Shown here in pieces: positions 25,123 to 33,180 of a DNA stretch of 33,180 nucleotides. This DNA is from an uncultured Acholeplasmatales bacterium (lineage in GTDB: Bacteria > Bacillota_I > Bacilli_A > Acholeplasmatales > Anaeroplasmataceae). The stretch spans positions 1-33,180 of the forward strand of contig CALUXI010000016.1 of NCBI GenBank assembly GCA_944324705.1. The letters are read 5' to 3'. The stretch's first letter is position 1, and each line of letters opens with the position of its first letter. The notes under the pieces were generated by a model. That model ran no database searches and was not told the origin of the DNA. It saw only the letters and a program-made list of their open reading frames with translations. Both the position numbers and the translations under genes were made by a program.

Positions 25123-26558
25123 TGATAGATGAGGGTACTACTTCAGCAAGAGCTATTGCTTATAGTTTAGATGGTAATACTCTAATGATAAGTCAAAAGG
25201 AATATGATCAAATATATCCTAAACCTGGGTATGTTGAACAAGATTTAAAAATAGTAATATCTGCTGTTGAAAATAGTATAAAAGAAGTTATTTCTAAATT
25301 AGGAAATGACATTCTAGCAATAGGTATAGCTAATCAAAGAGAGACAACAGTTCTTTTTAAACGTAATGGCAGGCCTATTTATAATGCTATATCATGGCAA
25401 TGTAGAAGAACTAGTCAACTATGTGAAAAACTTAAAAAACAAGGTTTGGAAAAAACAATTAAGGAAAAGACAGGTTTAAAATTAGATCCGTATTTTTCAG
25501 CATCTAAAATATATTGGTTATTACATAATATTCCTCATGCTTTACAAATAGCAGAAAAAGGTGAATTATTATTTGGAACGATAGATACATATTTAATGTA
25601 TTATTTATCAGAAGGTAAAATCTTTAAAACAGATGTGACAAATGCATCTCGAACTATGCTTTATAATATTTATGAAGATAAATGGGATGATGAATTATGT
25701 GCTATTTTTGGGGTTAAAAAAGAAATGTTGGCTGAAGTTTGTCCAAGTAAACATTTATTTGGCTATACAGCTAAAACTAGTATTTTTAAAAAAGAAATAC
25801 CAATATATGCCGTTGCTGGTGATCAACAGGCTGCCTTATTTGGTCACTTAGGAATTAAAGAAGGGGATACTAAAATTACATACGGAACAGGTTGTTTTAT
25901 TTTAACTAATATTAAGAATCTAGAATATAAAGCAAAAGACTTAATTACTACTCTAGGTGTGAGATATAATGATGAAAAAGATTATGTAATTGAAGGCAGT
26001 GTTTTTTATGGTGGTTCATTAATTAAATGGATAAGAGATAATTTAGGTTTAATTAAAACAGCTAAAGAAAGTGAAAATTGTGCCCTTGCAGTTAATAGTA
26101 ATTTAGGAGTTTATATAGTTCCTGCATTTACGGGTTTAGGCGCACCTTATTGGGAGGCTGAAGCAAGAGGTATTATTTGTGGTCTTACCGCAGGTGTTAA
26201 TAAAAACCATATTGTAAGGGCTGCTTTAGAAGCTATTTGTTATCAAGTAAATGACGTAACTAGTCTAATAACTAAAATTAAAAAGTTAAATAATGTCTAT
26301 GTTGATGGTGGGGCATCAGTTAATGATTTTTTAATGCAATTTCAAGCAGATATTTTAAATATTGATTTGAATAGGCCTGAAAATGTTGAAAGAACGAGTT
26401 TAGGTATTTATTATTTATTAGCTTTAGCATTTAAAAATGATATAACAACTTTAAATAGTGGAAAATATAATAAAATATATCCTATTATGAGTGATGAAGA
26501 AAGAAAGCTTTTACTTAAAGGCTGGGATAAAGCTATAGATAAGGCAATAGGTAAATAA
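25110..26558 (+). CDS. glpK: Glycerol kinase
   Basis: This 482-residue FGGY-family kinase phosphorylates glycerol to glycerol 3-phosphate. The ATP-binding DEGTTSARA is at residue 7. The glycerol-binding residues known from E. coli GlpK all have counterparts: R and E in NQRETT, W in ISWQCRRT, Y in LDPYFSASK, D in GDQQAALFG. TGLGAPYWEAEARG and VDGGASVNDFLMQFQAD complete the family signature. It is slightly shorter than the usual 495-500. There is no glpF or glpO/glpD beside it; instead it follows a lipase-like gene and a Nudix gene with overlapping ends. Glycerol 3-phosphate would feed lipid synthesis or glycolysis. Confidence 0.93.
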   Translation: MYYLVIDEGTTSARAIAYSLDGNTLMISQKEYDQIYPKPGYVEQDLKIVISAVENSIKEVISKLGNDILAIGIANQRETTVLFKRNGRPIYNAISWQCRRTSQLCEKLKKQGLEKTIKEKTGLKLDPYFSASKIYWLLHNIPHALQIAEKGELLFGTIDTYLMYYLSEGKIFKTDVTNASRTMLYNIYEDKWDDELCAIFGVKKEMLAEVCPSKHLFGYTAKTSIFKKEIPIYAVAGDQQAALFGHLGIKEGDTKITYGTGCFILTNIKNLEYKAKDLITTLGVRYNDEKDYVIEGSVFYGGSLIKWIRDNLGLIKTAKESENCALAVNSNLGVYIVPAFTGLGAPYWEAEARGIICGLTAGVNKNHIVRAALEAICYQVNDVTSLITKIKKLNNVYVDGGASVNDFLMQFQADILNIDLNRPENVERTSLGIYYLLALAFKNDITTLNSGKYNKIYPIMSDEERKLLLKGWDKAIDKAIGK

Positions 26559-26561
26559 AAT

Positions 26562-27086
26562 ATGGATAAAACTATTAGATTAAAAAGGTTAAATATTTTA
26601 TTTTTAACACTATATTTTATTTCTTTGTTATTCCTTCTATTTGTGGCTTTTATTCAAGTTAAAAGTAGTTTTTTATATTATGTTTTAGCAATATCTTATG
26701 CCTTATATATTGCGGATAATTATCTTTTAATAGAAAGTAAAAGACAAATTTATAAAGCATTTTGGGGACTTATAATAAATATAATTTGTTCTATAGGTAT
26801 GGGAATTCTTATGATTAAACTTGAAATTATTTTATTTATAGCAAGTTTAGCTTTTATTCCATTTATTATTTCCTTAGTTTTATTTATAAAAACGTACACT
26901 CCTAAATTGATTAAAAGAGTATATGTTTTATGGATGATTCCGATATTAGGTTTAGCTTATTATTGTGGTCTTTTTATGTTTTTCTGGTCTTGGATAGTTT
27001 TAGGTGTAATTATTTTTATAGCTATTTTATATTCTCTTTTTTTAGTTATTAAATATGATAGAGAAAAAGAAAAAATAATGACTTAA
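26562..27086 (+). CDS. Hypothetical membrane protein, about six helices
   Basis: This 174-residue hydrophobic protein has predicted helices near 11-31, 36-55, 64-85, 88-109, 118-138 and 140-163 and charged ends (basic N-terminus; KYDREKEKI C-terminus). I recognise no family or functional residue. It starts three bases after glpK with no good ribosome binding site, so it depends on coupling to upstream translation. A link with glycerol uptake is suggested only by position; the sequence lacks the NPA motifs of aquaglyceroporins. Confidence 0.7.
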   Translation: MDKTIRLKRLNILFLTLYFISLLFLLFVAFIQVKSSFLYYVLAISYALYIADNYLLIESKRQIYKAFWGLIINIICSIGMGILMIKLEIILFIASLAFIPFIISLVLFIKTYTPKLIKRVYVLWMIPILGLAYYCGLFMFFWSWIVLGVIIFIAILYSLFLVIKYDREKEKIMT

Positions 27087-27148
27087 CTTAGGAGAAAATA
27101 ATTCTTTGTCGTATGAGTAATTTTAATGTTTAAAATCAAAAATATTTG

Positions 27149-27177
27149 TTGCTTTTAGATATTAGATTTGGTAAAAT
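27149..27177 (+). promoter_or_regulatory. Promoter of yceD-rpmF
   Basis: TTGCTT (27149-27154) and TAAAAT (27172-27177) are separated by 17 bases, followed by a GAGGTG ribosome binding site before the ATG at 27199. Confidence 0.6.
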
Positions 27178-27198
27178 AAGAAAGCTGAGGTGATTTAG

Positions 27199-27657
27199 AT
27201 GAAGTTTACTTTAGCTCAATTGCGAAAATTAAATTTTCCTTATACTTATACTGAAGAATTAGATTTAAATAATGAATTAGTAGGAGTAGAAGACATTTTA
27301 AAGGTTCAAAGTGTTAAAGTTGTTAGTACAATAAAAGAAATTAGTGTTAGTAAGTATGAAATATCTTTTCATATTGTAGCAAATTTAGTTTTAGAATGTG
27401 CGGTTTCTTTGCAAGAAGTACCTTATCAATTAGAAACTGATGCTATAGAATGTTTTAGCACTAATATTGATGATGAAGATTCTTTTATAATCGATGGACA
27501 AACGTTAGACACTAAGGAAGCTATAATTACAAATATTTTAGTAGCTAAGCCTGCAAAGGTTTATGCTTCAAATGTTGAATTTCAAAGTGACCCAGAACCT
27601 GAGGAAAAAGAAGAAAAAGTAAATGAGGCCTTTAAGTCACTTAAGGATCTATTGTAG
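27199..27657 (+). CDS. YceD/DUF177 family protein
   Basis: This 152-residue protein is of the YceD (DUF177) type, which in E. coli and plants affects 23S rRNA accumulation. The N-terminal half is poorly conserved, as usual. The middle holds the family's C-x-V-S-L...VPY pattern ([14 protein letters not shown]), then an acidic region with [19 protein letters not shown], and the end is [11 protein letters not shown], matching the typical R-x-A-x-L-K-D-L-L ending. Its position directly before rpmF is the near-universal arrangement in bacteria and supports the call. Confidence 0.87.
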   Translation: MKFTLAQLRKLNFPYTYTEELDLNNELVGVEDILKVQSVKVVSTIKEISVSKYEISFHIVANLVLECAVSLQEVPYQLETDAIECFSTNIDDEDSFIIDGQTLDTKEAIITNILVAKPAKVYASNVEFQSDPEPEEKEEKVNEAFKSLKDLL

Positions 27658-27668
27658 GAGGTGTAAAA

Positions 27669-27863
27669 ATGGCTGTACCTTTTCGTAGAGTATCTAAGAT
27701 GAAGAAGGGAATGAGACGTTCTCATCAAGCATTAAGCGTTCCTGGTATGATTACTTGTCCTAATTGTGGTGAATTAACTTTAGCACATAGAGTATGTGGT
27801 AACTGTGGTTATTATAAAGGAAGACAAGTAGTAGAAATTAAGAAAGCAGAAGACGCTGAATAA
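27669..27863 (+). CDS. rpmF: Ribosomal protein L32
   Basis: This 64-residue 50S subunit protein starts [20 protein letters not shown], the universal L32 beginning. It is the zinc-binding form: C30, C33, C43 and C46 form a four-cysteine ribbon, as opposed to the zinc-free variant found in some Firmicutes. AGGAGG at 27656-27661 overlaps the stop of yceD, so the two are coupled. A hairpin follows. Confidence 0.97.
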   Translation: MAVPFRRVSKMKKGMRRSHQALSVPGMITCPNCGELTLAHRVCGNCGYYKGRQVVEIKKAEDAE

Positions 27864-27882
27864 TTGCGAAATAGTCGGATAG

Positions 27883-27912
27883 AAATAGATGCATGAGGCA
27901 TCTATTTTCTAT
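27883..27912 (+). terminator. Probable terminator after rpmF
   Basis: AAATAGATGC and GCATCTATTT (27883-27892 with 27898-27907) form a 10-bp stem followed by an imperfect T-run. It is leaky-looking, so readthrough into rsmH is possible. Confidence 0.65.
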
Positions 27913-27926
27913 TTACGGGGGTTATT

Positions 27927-28853
27927 ATGTATAAACATATAAGTGTATTATTAGAAGAATCAATTAAAGCTTTAGAAATAAAAGAAAATGGTATTTATGT
28001 AGATATGACTTGTGGTGGAGCTGGTCATAGTCGGAGAATATTAGAAAAAATAAAAAATGGTCATTTATATGCTTTTGATCAAGATAGTTATGCCTTAAAT
28101 CGCTCTAAAGAAGTGTTAGATAAAGTGGGTTCTAATTATACTTTAATTAAAAGTAATTTTAGAAATCTTAAATATGAATTAAATAAATTAAATATTGATA
28201 AAGTAGATGGTATTTTATATGATTTGGGAGTTTCTAGTTTCCAATTAGATATGAAAGAAAGGGGATTTTCCTATAATGAAGATGCTCCTTTAGATATGCG
28301 AATGGATGAAACTAAAACTTTAACAGCTAGAGATATTGTCAATAATTATTCTTATAGTGATTTAGTTCATATTTTATTTAAATATGGTGATGAAGTAAAT
28401 GCTAAAAAAATAGCCAATATGATTTGTAAAGAAAGAGAAATAAAGCCGATAAATACAACTTTAGAATTAGTAGATGTAATTAAAAAATCTTTACCGCAAA
28501 AAGTTTTAAAACAAAAAGGGCATCCTGCTAAACTTACTTTCCAGGCATTAAGAATAGAAGTTAACGATGAACTAAAAGCTTTAGAAGAAAGCCTTGAACA
28601 AGCTTTAACATTATTAAATATTGGGGGAATAATTGCAGTTATTACTTTCCAACCAGAAGAAGATAAAATTGTTAAACATATTTTTAAGAAAGCTTCGACT
28701 ATTGATATACCAATTGGCTTGCCAATCGCTAATGTACCGGAAGCGGATTTCCAAATGGTTAATAAAAAACCAATATTACCAACTGATGAAGAATTAAAAG
28801 CAAATAATAGATCGCATAGTGCTAAGTTAAGAGTTTTGAGGAGAGTAAAATGA
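27927..28853 (+). CDS. rsmH: 16S rRNA (cytosine1402-N4)-methyltransferase
   Basis: This 308-residue SAM-dependent enzyme methylates C1402 in the decoding centre of 16S rRNA. Visible signatures are the SAM site YVDMTCGGAGHSRRIL, then LYDLGVSSFQLDMKERGFSY and the PLDMRMD motif, followed by the inserted helical domain and FQALRIEVNDELKALE. Length is standard (about 310). GGGGG before the ATG serves as ribosome binding site. It ends in TGA overlapping the next ATG (ATGA). Usually rsmH is followed by ftsL and penicillin-binding protein genes and preceded by mraZ; here neither is present. Confidence 0.95.
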   Translation: MYKHISVLLEESIKALEIKENGIYVDMTCGGAGHSRRILEKIKNGHLYAFDQDSYALNRSKEVLDKVGSNYTLIKSNFRNLKYELNKLNIDKVDGILYDLGVSSFQLDMKERGFSYNEDAPLDMRMDETKTLTARDIVNNYSYSDLVHILFKYGDEVNAKKIANMICKEREIKPINTTLELVDVIKKSLPQKVLKQKGHPAKLTFQALRIEVNDELKALEESLEQALTLLNIGGIIAVITFQPEEDKIVKHIFKKASTIDIPIGLPIANVPEADFQMVNKKPILPTDEELKANNRSHSAKLRVLRRVK

Positions 28854-30226
28854 GAATTAATTTAGGTTCAGATAGCATTAACAAAACTATATTTAAGTTA
28901 GCTATACCTGCTATGTTAGGCCAGTTAGTAAATGTTTTATATGGTATAGTAGATAGAATGTATATTGGTAATATTAAAGAAATTGGGGATATTGCCTTAG
29001 CTGGGGTTGGGGTATCAGTTCCAATTACTACTCTTTTAACTAGTTTTAGTTATTTAATTGGAGTCGGTGGTGCACCACTGCTTGCTATGAGTTTAGGAGC
29101 TAAAAAAGAACAAGAAGCAAAAAAGATTTTAGCTAATGGGTTTTTAGCTATGTTAGTTTTAAGTATTATTGTTCCACTTATTACTTTATTAGCATTAGAT
29201 CCTTTACTTTTAGCTTTTGGAGCAACTAATGAAAACCTGGTTTATGCTCATGAATATATGTTTATTTATCTATTAGGTGCCCCTTTTGCTATTATGGCTT
29301 TAGGCTTAAATCAATTTATTATCTGTCAAGGAAATTCAATGTCAGGAATGAAAACTATGCTGATTGGGGCAATTGTAAATATTATATTAGACCCTGTCTT
29401 TATTTTTGTTTTTAAACTAAATGTTGCAGGGGCAGCTATTGCTACTGTTATTGCGCAAGTAGCTAGTTTTCTTTACACCTTATTTATATTATTAAAAAAG
29501 ACACAAGTTAGAATTAACTTTGGAAATTATGATTTAAAATTAATTGGTAGAATAATCGTTATGGGCTTATCGCCATTTATTATTTTAGCTACGGATAGTG
29601 TTGTTAATATTTGTTTAAACAGTGCTTTAAAAAATTATGCTGGCACAGATGCTAATATGTATTTAACTATATCAACTATAACTACTAGTTTCTTTCAATT
29701 AATTACTATGCCATTAATGGGAATTTCAAGTGGAACTCAAGCTTTTATATCTTACAATTACGGAGCTAATAATTATGATAGAGTAATGCGTGGGGAAAGA
29801 AATATTTTAATATTTGCTATTATATTTTGTGCAGTTTGTTTTGGTTTATCATTTTTAATTACTAAACCATTTATTAAAATATTCACTAGTGATGCTGACA
29901 TTACAATGCATACGACAAGAAGTATTAGAATATTTATGTATGGTATAATACCTTTAGCCTTTCAATATTGTTTTGTAGATTGCTTAACAGCTTTAGCTAA
30001 ACCTAAGGCGGCGGCATTTTGCTCATTATTTAGAAAAATATTAATCATTTCAACAACATTTATTATTCCATTAATGTTAGGTGTAATGGGTTGTTTTTAT
30101 GCTGAAATGATTAGTGATATTATTTCTAGTACAGTAACTGCAATATTCTTTATTATAGCTTTTCCACGTATATTGCATCGTAAATTTTTACTAAATCCAA
30201 TTTTTAAAAGAAAAGAGGAATTATAA
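28850..30226 (+). CDS. MATE family efflux transporter (first copy)
   Basis: This 458-residue transporter has twelve predicted helices in two bundles of six. It begins NKTIFKLAIPAMLGQLVNVLYGIVDRMYIGNI, a typical MATE first helix pair, and repeats a similar pattern in the second half near residue 235. It belongs to the group of Firmicutes MATE proteins near MepA, which export cationic drugs using Na+ or H+. Substrate and ion cannot be told. Its start overlaps the rsmH stop by four bases, so it is co-transcribed with rsmH. Confidence 0.9.
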   Translation: MRINLGSDSINKTIFKLAIPAMLGQLVNVLYGIVDRMYIGNIKEIGDIALAGVGVSVPITTLLTSFSYLIGVGGAPLLAMSLGAKKEQEAKKILANGFLAMLVLSIIVPLITLLALDPLLLAFGATNENLVYAHEYMFIYLLGAPFAIMALGLNQFIICQGNSMSGMKTMLIGAIVNIILDPVFIFVFKLNVAGAAIATVIAQVASFLYTLFILLKKTQVRINFGNYDLKLIGRIIVMGLSPFIILATDSVVNICLNSALKNYAGTDANMYLTISTITTSFFQLITMPLMGISSGTQAFISYNYGANNYDRVMRGERNILIFAIIFCAVCFGLSFLITKPFIKIFTSDADITMHTTRSIRIFMYGIIPLAFQYCFVDCLTALAKPKAAAFCSLFRKILIISTTFIIPLMLGVMGCFYAEMISDIISSTVTAIFFIIAFPRILHRKFLLNPIFKRKEEL

Positions 30227-30249
30227 AATAAAAAAGGCTCTTAGAGCCT
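30226..30249 (-). terminator. Terminator of the second MATE gene
   Basis: A 6-bp stem, AGGCTC/GAGCCT, has loop TTA, the stop codon of the minus-strand gene (30241-30243). A T-run follows on the minus strand. On the plus strand there is no T-run, so it serves only leftward transcription. Confidence 0.75.
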
Positions 30250-31629
30250 ATTAGCAAGAGGAGATAAATCCTCTTTTTTTCTATATTCTAGTTTTTTTAC
30301 TTTATATCTAATTATAAATATTATTGCTTTGAAAATCCAATCAAAGACCATAGCAATCCAAACCCCAAGAGCACCTAAATGTAATGTGTAATGGAAAATA
30401 TAAGAAAAACCAAGTCTAAAAACAAACATTGAGAACACACTTATAACCATTGTAAAGACTACATCATTGCTAGCTCTTAGAGCATTAGGAAGAGTAAAGG
30501 CGGCTGGCCACAATAACATAGCACAACCATCATGAATTAGAACTAAATAAATTGTAAGTCGTTGAGCCTCAGGAGATATGTTATAGGCCTTAACGCATAA
30601 AGGAATAGTAGCACATATTATAACATTTAAACTAATAGTCATTAAATAAGTAATTTTTAATAATTTATTAGTATAATATCTAGCTGCTTTATAATCTTTA
30701 GCACCAATCATTTGTCCGACAACTGTAATCATAGCTAAATTCATTGCTGAACCTGGGATACAGCCTAAGGAATCAAAAGTATTAGCAACACTATTAGCTG
30801 AAATTTGGAATGTTTCATATTGACTAATTAATGATACTACTAAAATTCTACCTAATTGAAATAAACCATTTTCCAATGCGGAAGGAATACCATATTTTAA
30901 TATTAAAATTATTGTGTTAGGTCTAGGTATTGCTAGATACTTAAAATTGATATGTAATATTTGATGTTTGTTTAGTAATAAACCTAATATAATTAAGCAG
31001 GCAACAGCCCTAGATACAACAGTTGGGATAGCAACACCAGCAACCCCCATTTTAACACCATAAACAAGTATAGCATTACCACAACAGTTAATTAGATTCA
31101 TTAAAATAGATACAAACATTGAAACCTTAGAATTACCAATGCTGCGGTATATAGCAGCACTGCTATTATAAACAGCTAAGAAAGGGAAGGATATAGCAGT
31201 AATGCTTAAATATTTTTTGGCTGCATCCATAACGCTAAATTCAACATCTTGATATAATAAATTTAAGATTGACTCACCTAAAGTCAAGGTTATAGTCATA
31301 ATAATAAGACCAATAAGTAAAGAAATTGTCAAAAGCTGATTAGCAGCAATATTGGCTTCTTTATAGGCTTTTTTACCTATAGCTTGACTTACTACAACCG
31401 CTCCCCCGGTTGCTAGGGCACTAAAAATATTGATTAATAAAACATTTAACATATCTGATAAAGAAACACCAGATACAGCACTCTCCCCATTATATGATAC
31501 CATTAGAACATCAAGTAACCCTACTAGGACCGCTAGAGTTTGTTCAATTAATAAAGGTATAATTAGTTTTTTTAATTCTTGATTTGTAAAATAATTAGTT
31601 TTATTGTTTAAACTTAATTCTCCACTCAT
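30241..31629 (-). CDS. MATE family efflux transporter (second copy)
   Basis: This 462-residue protein has about twelve predicted helices and begins NQELKKLIIPLLIEQTLAVLVGLLDVLMVSY, the usual MATE first helix pair. Its pattern (GESAVSGVSL, ATGGAVVVSQAIG) places it in a different MATE subgroup from the convergent copy, so the pair is not a recent duplication. The ATG at 31629 is preferred: AAAGGTG is nine bases upstream, while the in-frame GTG at 31641 overlaps that site. TATAAT lies upstream on the minus strand. The last codons contain the terminator of the opposite gene. Confidence 0.9.
   Translation of the reverse strand: MSGELSLNNKTNYFTNQELKKLIIPLLIEQTLAVLVGLLDVLMVSYNGESAVSGVSLSDMLNVLLINIFSALATGGAVVVSQAIGKKAYKEANIAANQLLTISLLIGLIIMTITLTLGESILNLLYQDVEFSVMDAAKKYLSITAISFPFLAVYNSSAAIYRSIGNSKVSMFVSILMNLINCCGNAILVYGVKMGVAGVAIPTVVSRAVACLIILGLLLNKHQILHINFKYLAIPRPNTIILILKYGIPSALENGLFQLGRILVVSLISQYETFQISANSVANTFDSLGCIPGSAMNLAMITVVGQMIGAKDYKAARYYTNKLLKITYLMTISLNVIICATIPLCVKAYNISPEAQRLTIYLVLIHDGCAMLLWPAAFTLPNALRASNDVVFTMVISVFSMFVFRLGFSYIFHYTLHLGALGVWIAMVFDWIFKAIIFIIRYKVKKLEYRKKEDLSPLANRL
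30256..30280 (+). terminator. Terminator of the first MATE gene, inside the opposing gene
   Basis: AAGAGGA (30256-30262) and TCCTCTT (30269-30275) with loop GATAAA are followed by at least five Ts on the plus strand. It lies within the last codons of the convergent MATE gene. Confidence 0.75.
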
Positions 31630-31679
31630 AAAAAAAATCACCTTTTTGATTATAGTCCTATATTAGTAAAAAATAAAGA

Positions 31680-31708
31680 TTGTAAGTTAAAAAAAATAGT
31701 TTTATAAT
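31680..31708 (+). promoter_or_regulatory. Promoter of the antiporter gene
   Basis: TTGTAA (31680-31685) and a perfect TATAAT (31703-31708) are separated by 17 bases. Confidence 0.6.
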
Positions 31709-31733
31709 AAAAAAGTGAAAGAAGGTCAAAAAT

Positions 31734-33071
31734 ATGTTTTTAAATAGCTGGTTTTGGATAGAACCAGAACCATTTATGTATGTAATTTTTTGCTTGGCCG
31801 TAATCTTATTTTTTTCAAAATCTTTAGGAATTTTAGCAAGAAGATTAGGCCTACCTCAAGTAGTTGGGCAAGTTATTGCGGGACTACTAATAGGACCGGC
31901 ATTTTTTGTAGGTCTAGATAGTTTTCATGGTATTTTAAACCCAAATTCTGAAGAAATGGATATGCTGCATGTATTTAGTCAAATTGGTGTTATCTTCATT
32001 TTGTTCTCTAGTGGTTTAGATACTAATGTTAAAGAAATGAAAAAGGCAGGTTTAGTGGCTACATTAGTTGCTTGCGCAGGGGTATTGGTGCCATTAGTAT
32101 TAGGATTTTTAGTAGCTATGGCTTTTATGCCAGGTGGTTTTAGTAGTATAACTAACACAGATGCTGTTTTTAATGCTTTATTTGTTGGGGCAATTTTAAC
32201 TGCTACTTCGGTTGGTATAACTGTTGAAACATTAAGAGAATTGGGTAGACTTAGTTCAAAAACGGGAACTATTATATTAGGAGCAGCTATAATTGATGAT
32301 GTTTTAGGCATTTTAGTATTGTCAATTATTACCAGTCTCAAAGGTGGAGATATACCTGTTTATATCACTTTCTTAAAAGTCATATTATTCTTTGTTTTTA
32401 CTTTTGTCGTAGGTTATTTAGCACGTTTAGTATTTAAATGGTTAAGTAAGAATTACCCACATCATAGAAGAACTGGTATCTATGCGATTGCTATGTGTTT
32501 CATTTTTGCTTTTTTAGCTGAACAAGTATTTGGTGTAGCAGCAATAACTGGGGCTTATATGGCAGGTTTAATGTTATCAGGTATTGATGATACTGAATAT
32601 ATTAATAAGAAAGTTATTTCAAGCGGGTATTTAATTTTTTCACCAATATTTTTCGCCTATATAGGTATATCTGCTGATTTTAGTCATTTTGAACCTATGG
32701 ATTTAGTTTTCGCTCTTTGTTTTGTTTTAGTTGGTGTAATTGGTAAAATTATTGGTTGTGGTGCAGCTGGAAAAGCTACTAAACATACAATGCGAGATAG
32801 TTACATTATTGGATCTGGTATGATAGCGCGTGGTGAGGTAGCTTTGGCTGTTTATTCTGCCGGTAGTATGTTAATATGGCGTGATGAGGCCGGAAATTTA
32901 CTTGGTGTAGATCCGATGATTGCTACTATTTGTTTAATATTGATTTCTAGTATTTTATGTCCTATTTTATTAAAACTTGGTTTTAAAAATTATCCGTCAA
33001 TTGAAGAAGTTAAGGATACATATAATCCTAGTATGGCTAAAGAAGGACAAATTCCAAATATTAATGAATAA
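31734..33071 (+). CDS. Cation:proton antiporter, CPA2 family
   Basis: This 445-residue membrane protein of the CPA2 group (KefB/GerN/NapA type) has about 12-13 helices. Signatures are LGLPQVVGQVIAGLLIGP in the N-terminal part, ATSVGITVETLRELG, and the paired aspartates D188-D189 in AAIIDDVLGIL. Paired aspartates are typical of electrogenic Na+/H+ antiporters of this group. There is no C-terminal RCK/TrkA-N domain, so it is not a full KefB/KefC potassium channel. GAAGG precedes the start. It is monocistronic, with its own promoter and terminator. The ion (Na+ or K+) is not determined. Confidence 0.9.
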   Translation: MFLNSWFWIEPEPFMYVIFCLAVILFFSKSLGILARRLGLPQVVGQVIAGLLIGPAFFVGLDSFHGILNPNSEEMDMLHVFSQIGVIFILFSSGLDTNVKEMKKAGLVATLVACAGVLVPLVLGFLVAMAFMPGGFSSITNTDAVFNALFVGAILTATSVGITVETLRELGRLSSKTGTIILGAAIIDDVLGILVLSIITSLKGGDIPVYITFLKVILFFVFTFVVGYLARLVFKWLSKNYPHHRRTGIYAIAMCFIFAFLAEQVFGVAAITGAYMAGLMLSGIDDTEYINKKVISSGYLIFSPIFFAYIGISADFSHFEPMDLVFALCFVLVGVIGKIIGCGAAGKATKHTMRDSYIIGSGMIARGEVALAVYSAGSMLIWRDEAGNLLGVDPMIATICLILISSILCPILLKLGFKNYPSIEEVKDTYNPSMAKEGQIPNINE

Positions 33072-33074
33072 TAG

Positions 33075-33110
33075 AAAAGAGACTGTTAAAGAATTACAGT
33101 CTCTTTTCTT
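33075..33110 (+). terminator. Terminator of the antiporter gene
   Basis: A 12-bp perfect stem, AAAAGAGACTGT/ACAGTCTCTTTT (33075-33086 with 33096-33107), is followed by CTT. The T-run is cut short by GTGTG, which begins the intron-like sequence. Confidence 0.85.
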
Positions 33111-33180
33111 GTGTGCCGGGCATGGCATTAATCTAGTAGGTGAAAGTCCTACCACGGGTATTTACCGCCAAGTGTAGTGA
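33111..33180 (+). mobile_element. 5' end of a group II intron (partial)
   Basis: The last 70 bases start GTGTGCCGGGCATGGC and contain CTAGTAGGTGAAAGTCCTAC. This matches the usual 5' boundary (GTGYG) and the first domain I helix of bacterial group II introns; as recalled, the Oceanobacillus IIC intron starts GUGUGCCCGGCAUGGG and has GGGUGAGAGUCCC at the same place. GTAGG and CCTAC pair around TGAAAGT. The intron begins directly behind a terminator hairpin, as bacterial class C introns prefer. The reverse transcriptase and 3' end lie beyond the window. Confidence 0.75.

Noticed and set aside
28850-28853. Mycoplasma genetic code (TGA as Trp)
   Set aside because: rsmH ends in TGA in a natural ATGA overlap, and Trp residues are encoded by TGG throughout.
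28850-31629. Recent tandem inverted duplication of a MATE gene
   Set aside because: The two proteins differ throughout and carry different subgroup motifs, so they are distant paralogues.
31979-32341. Minus-strand open frame of 120 codons
   Set aside because: It lies wholly inside the antiporter gene on the opposite strand; its composition mirrors that gene's codons.
32977-33177. Plus-strand frame crossing the antiporter end, terminator and intron start
   Set aside because: It overlaps a confident gene in another frame and passes through a terminator hairpin and structured intron RNA.

Overview
The window is a low-GC (about 30% by eye), AT-biased stretch of a Gram-positive-type bacterium. 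Genes use standard stop codons: TGA ends rsmH and Trp is TGG, so this is not the mycoplasma code. Several signs point to Bacilli and, within them, to a Mollicutes-related or uncultured gut lineage (inference): CIRCE- and cre-type sites, a ClpB without its N-terminal domain, lipoproteins with InlB-type repeats, a complete maltodextrin ABC operon, and rsmH outside any division/cell-wall cluster. No rRNA, CRISPR array or complete transposon is visible, and no gene-free stretch exceeds 300 bases.

Left part (1-9360): housekeeping genes. In order these are a possible 16-codon mini-gene, degV, a GltD-like flavoprotein, an RluA-type pseudouridine synthase overlapping a TVP38/TMEM64 membrane protein, a cytidylate kinase-like protein overlapping an M29 aminopeptidase, clpB under a CIRCE/HrcA-type promoter, a zinc-dependent phospholipase C-like protein, tRNA-Cys with its own promoter and terminator, and a single DnaA-box match.

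Centre (9358-20618): a carbohydrate locus. A LacI-family regulator is divergent from a seven-gene unit: carbohydrate-binding-like lipoprotein, GH13 neopullulanase/cyclomaltodextrinase, solute-binding protein, two permeases, an MsmK/MalK-type ATPase and MalQ. The shared intergenic region has three palindromic operators around one promoter. The likely flow is capture of starch fragments at the surface, ABC import of maltodextrins, then cytoplasmic cleavage and disproportionation. The most unusual object is the ATPase, which carries an inserted cadherin-like beta-sandwich domain, a fold normally found outside the cell.

Right part (20620-33180): a 943-residue lipoprotein with InlB repeats and OB-like domains behind a promoter with an unusual G-tract operator; a hydrolase - Nudix - glycerol kinase - membrane protein string with overlapping ends; yceD-rpmF; rsmH-MATE; a second, convergent MATE; and a CPA2-type cation/proton antiporter. 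The last about 70 bases look like the 5' end of a group II intron placed directly behind the antiporter terminator.
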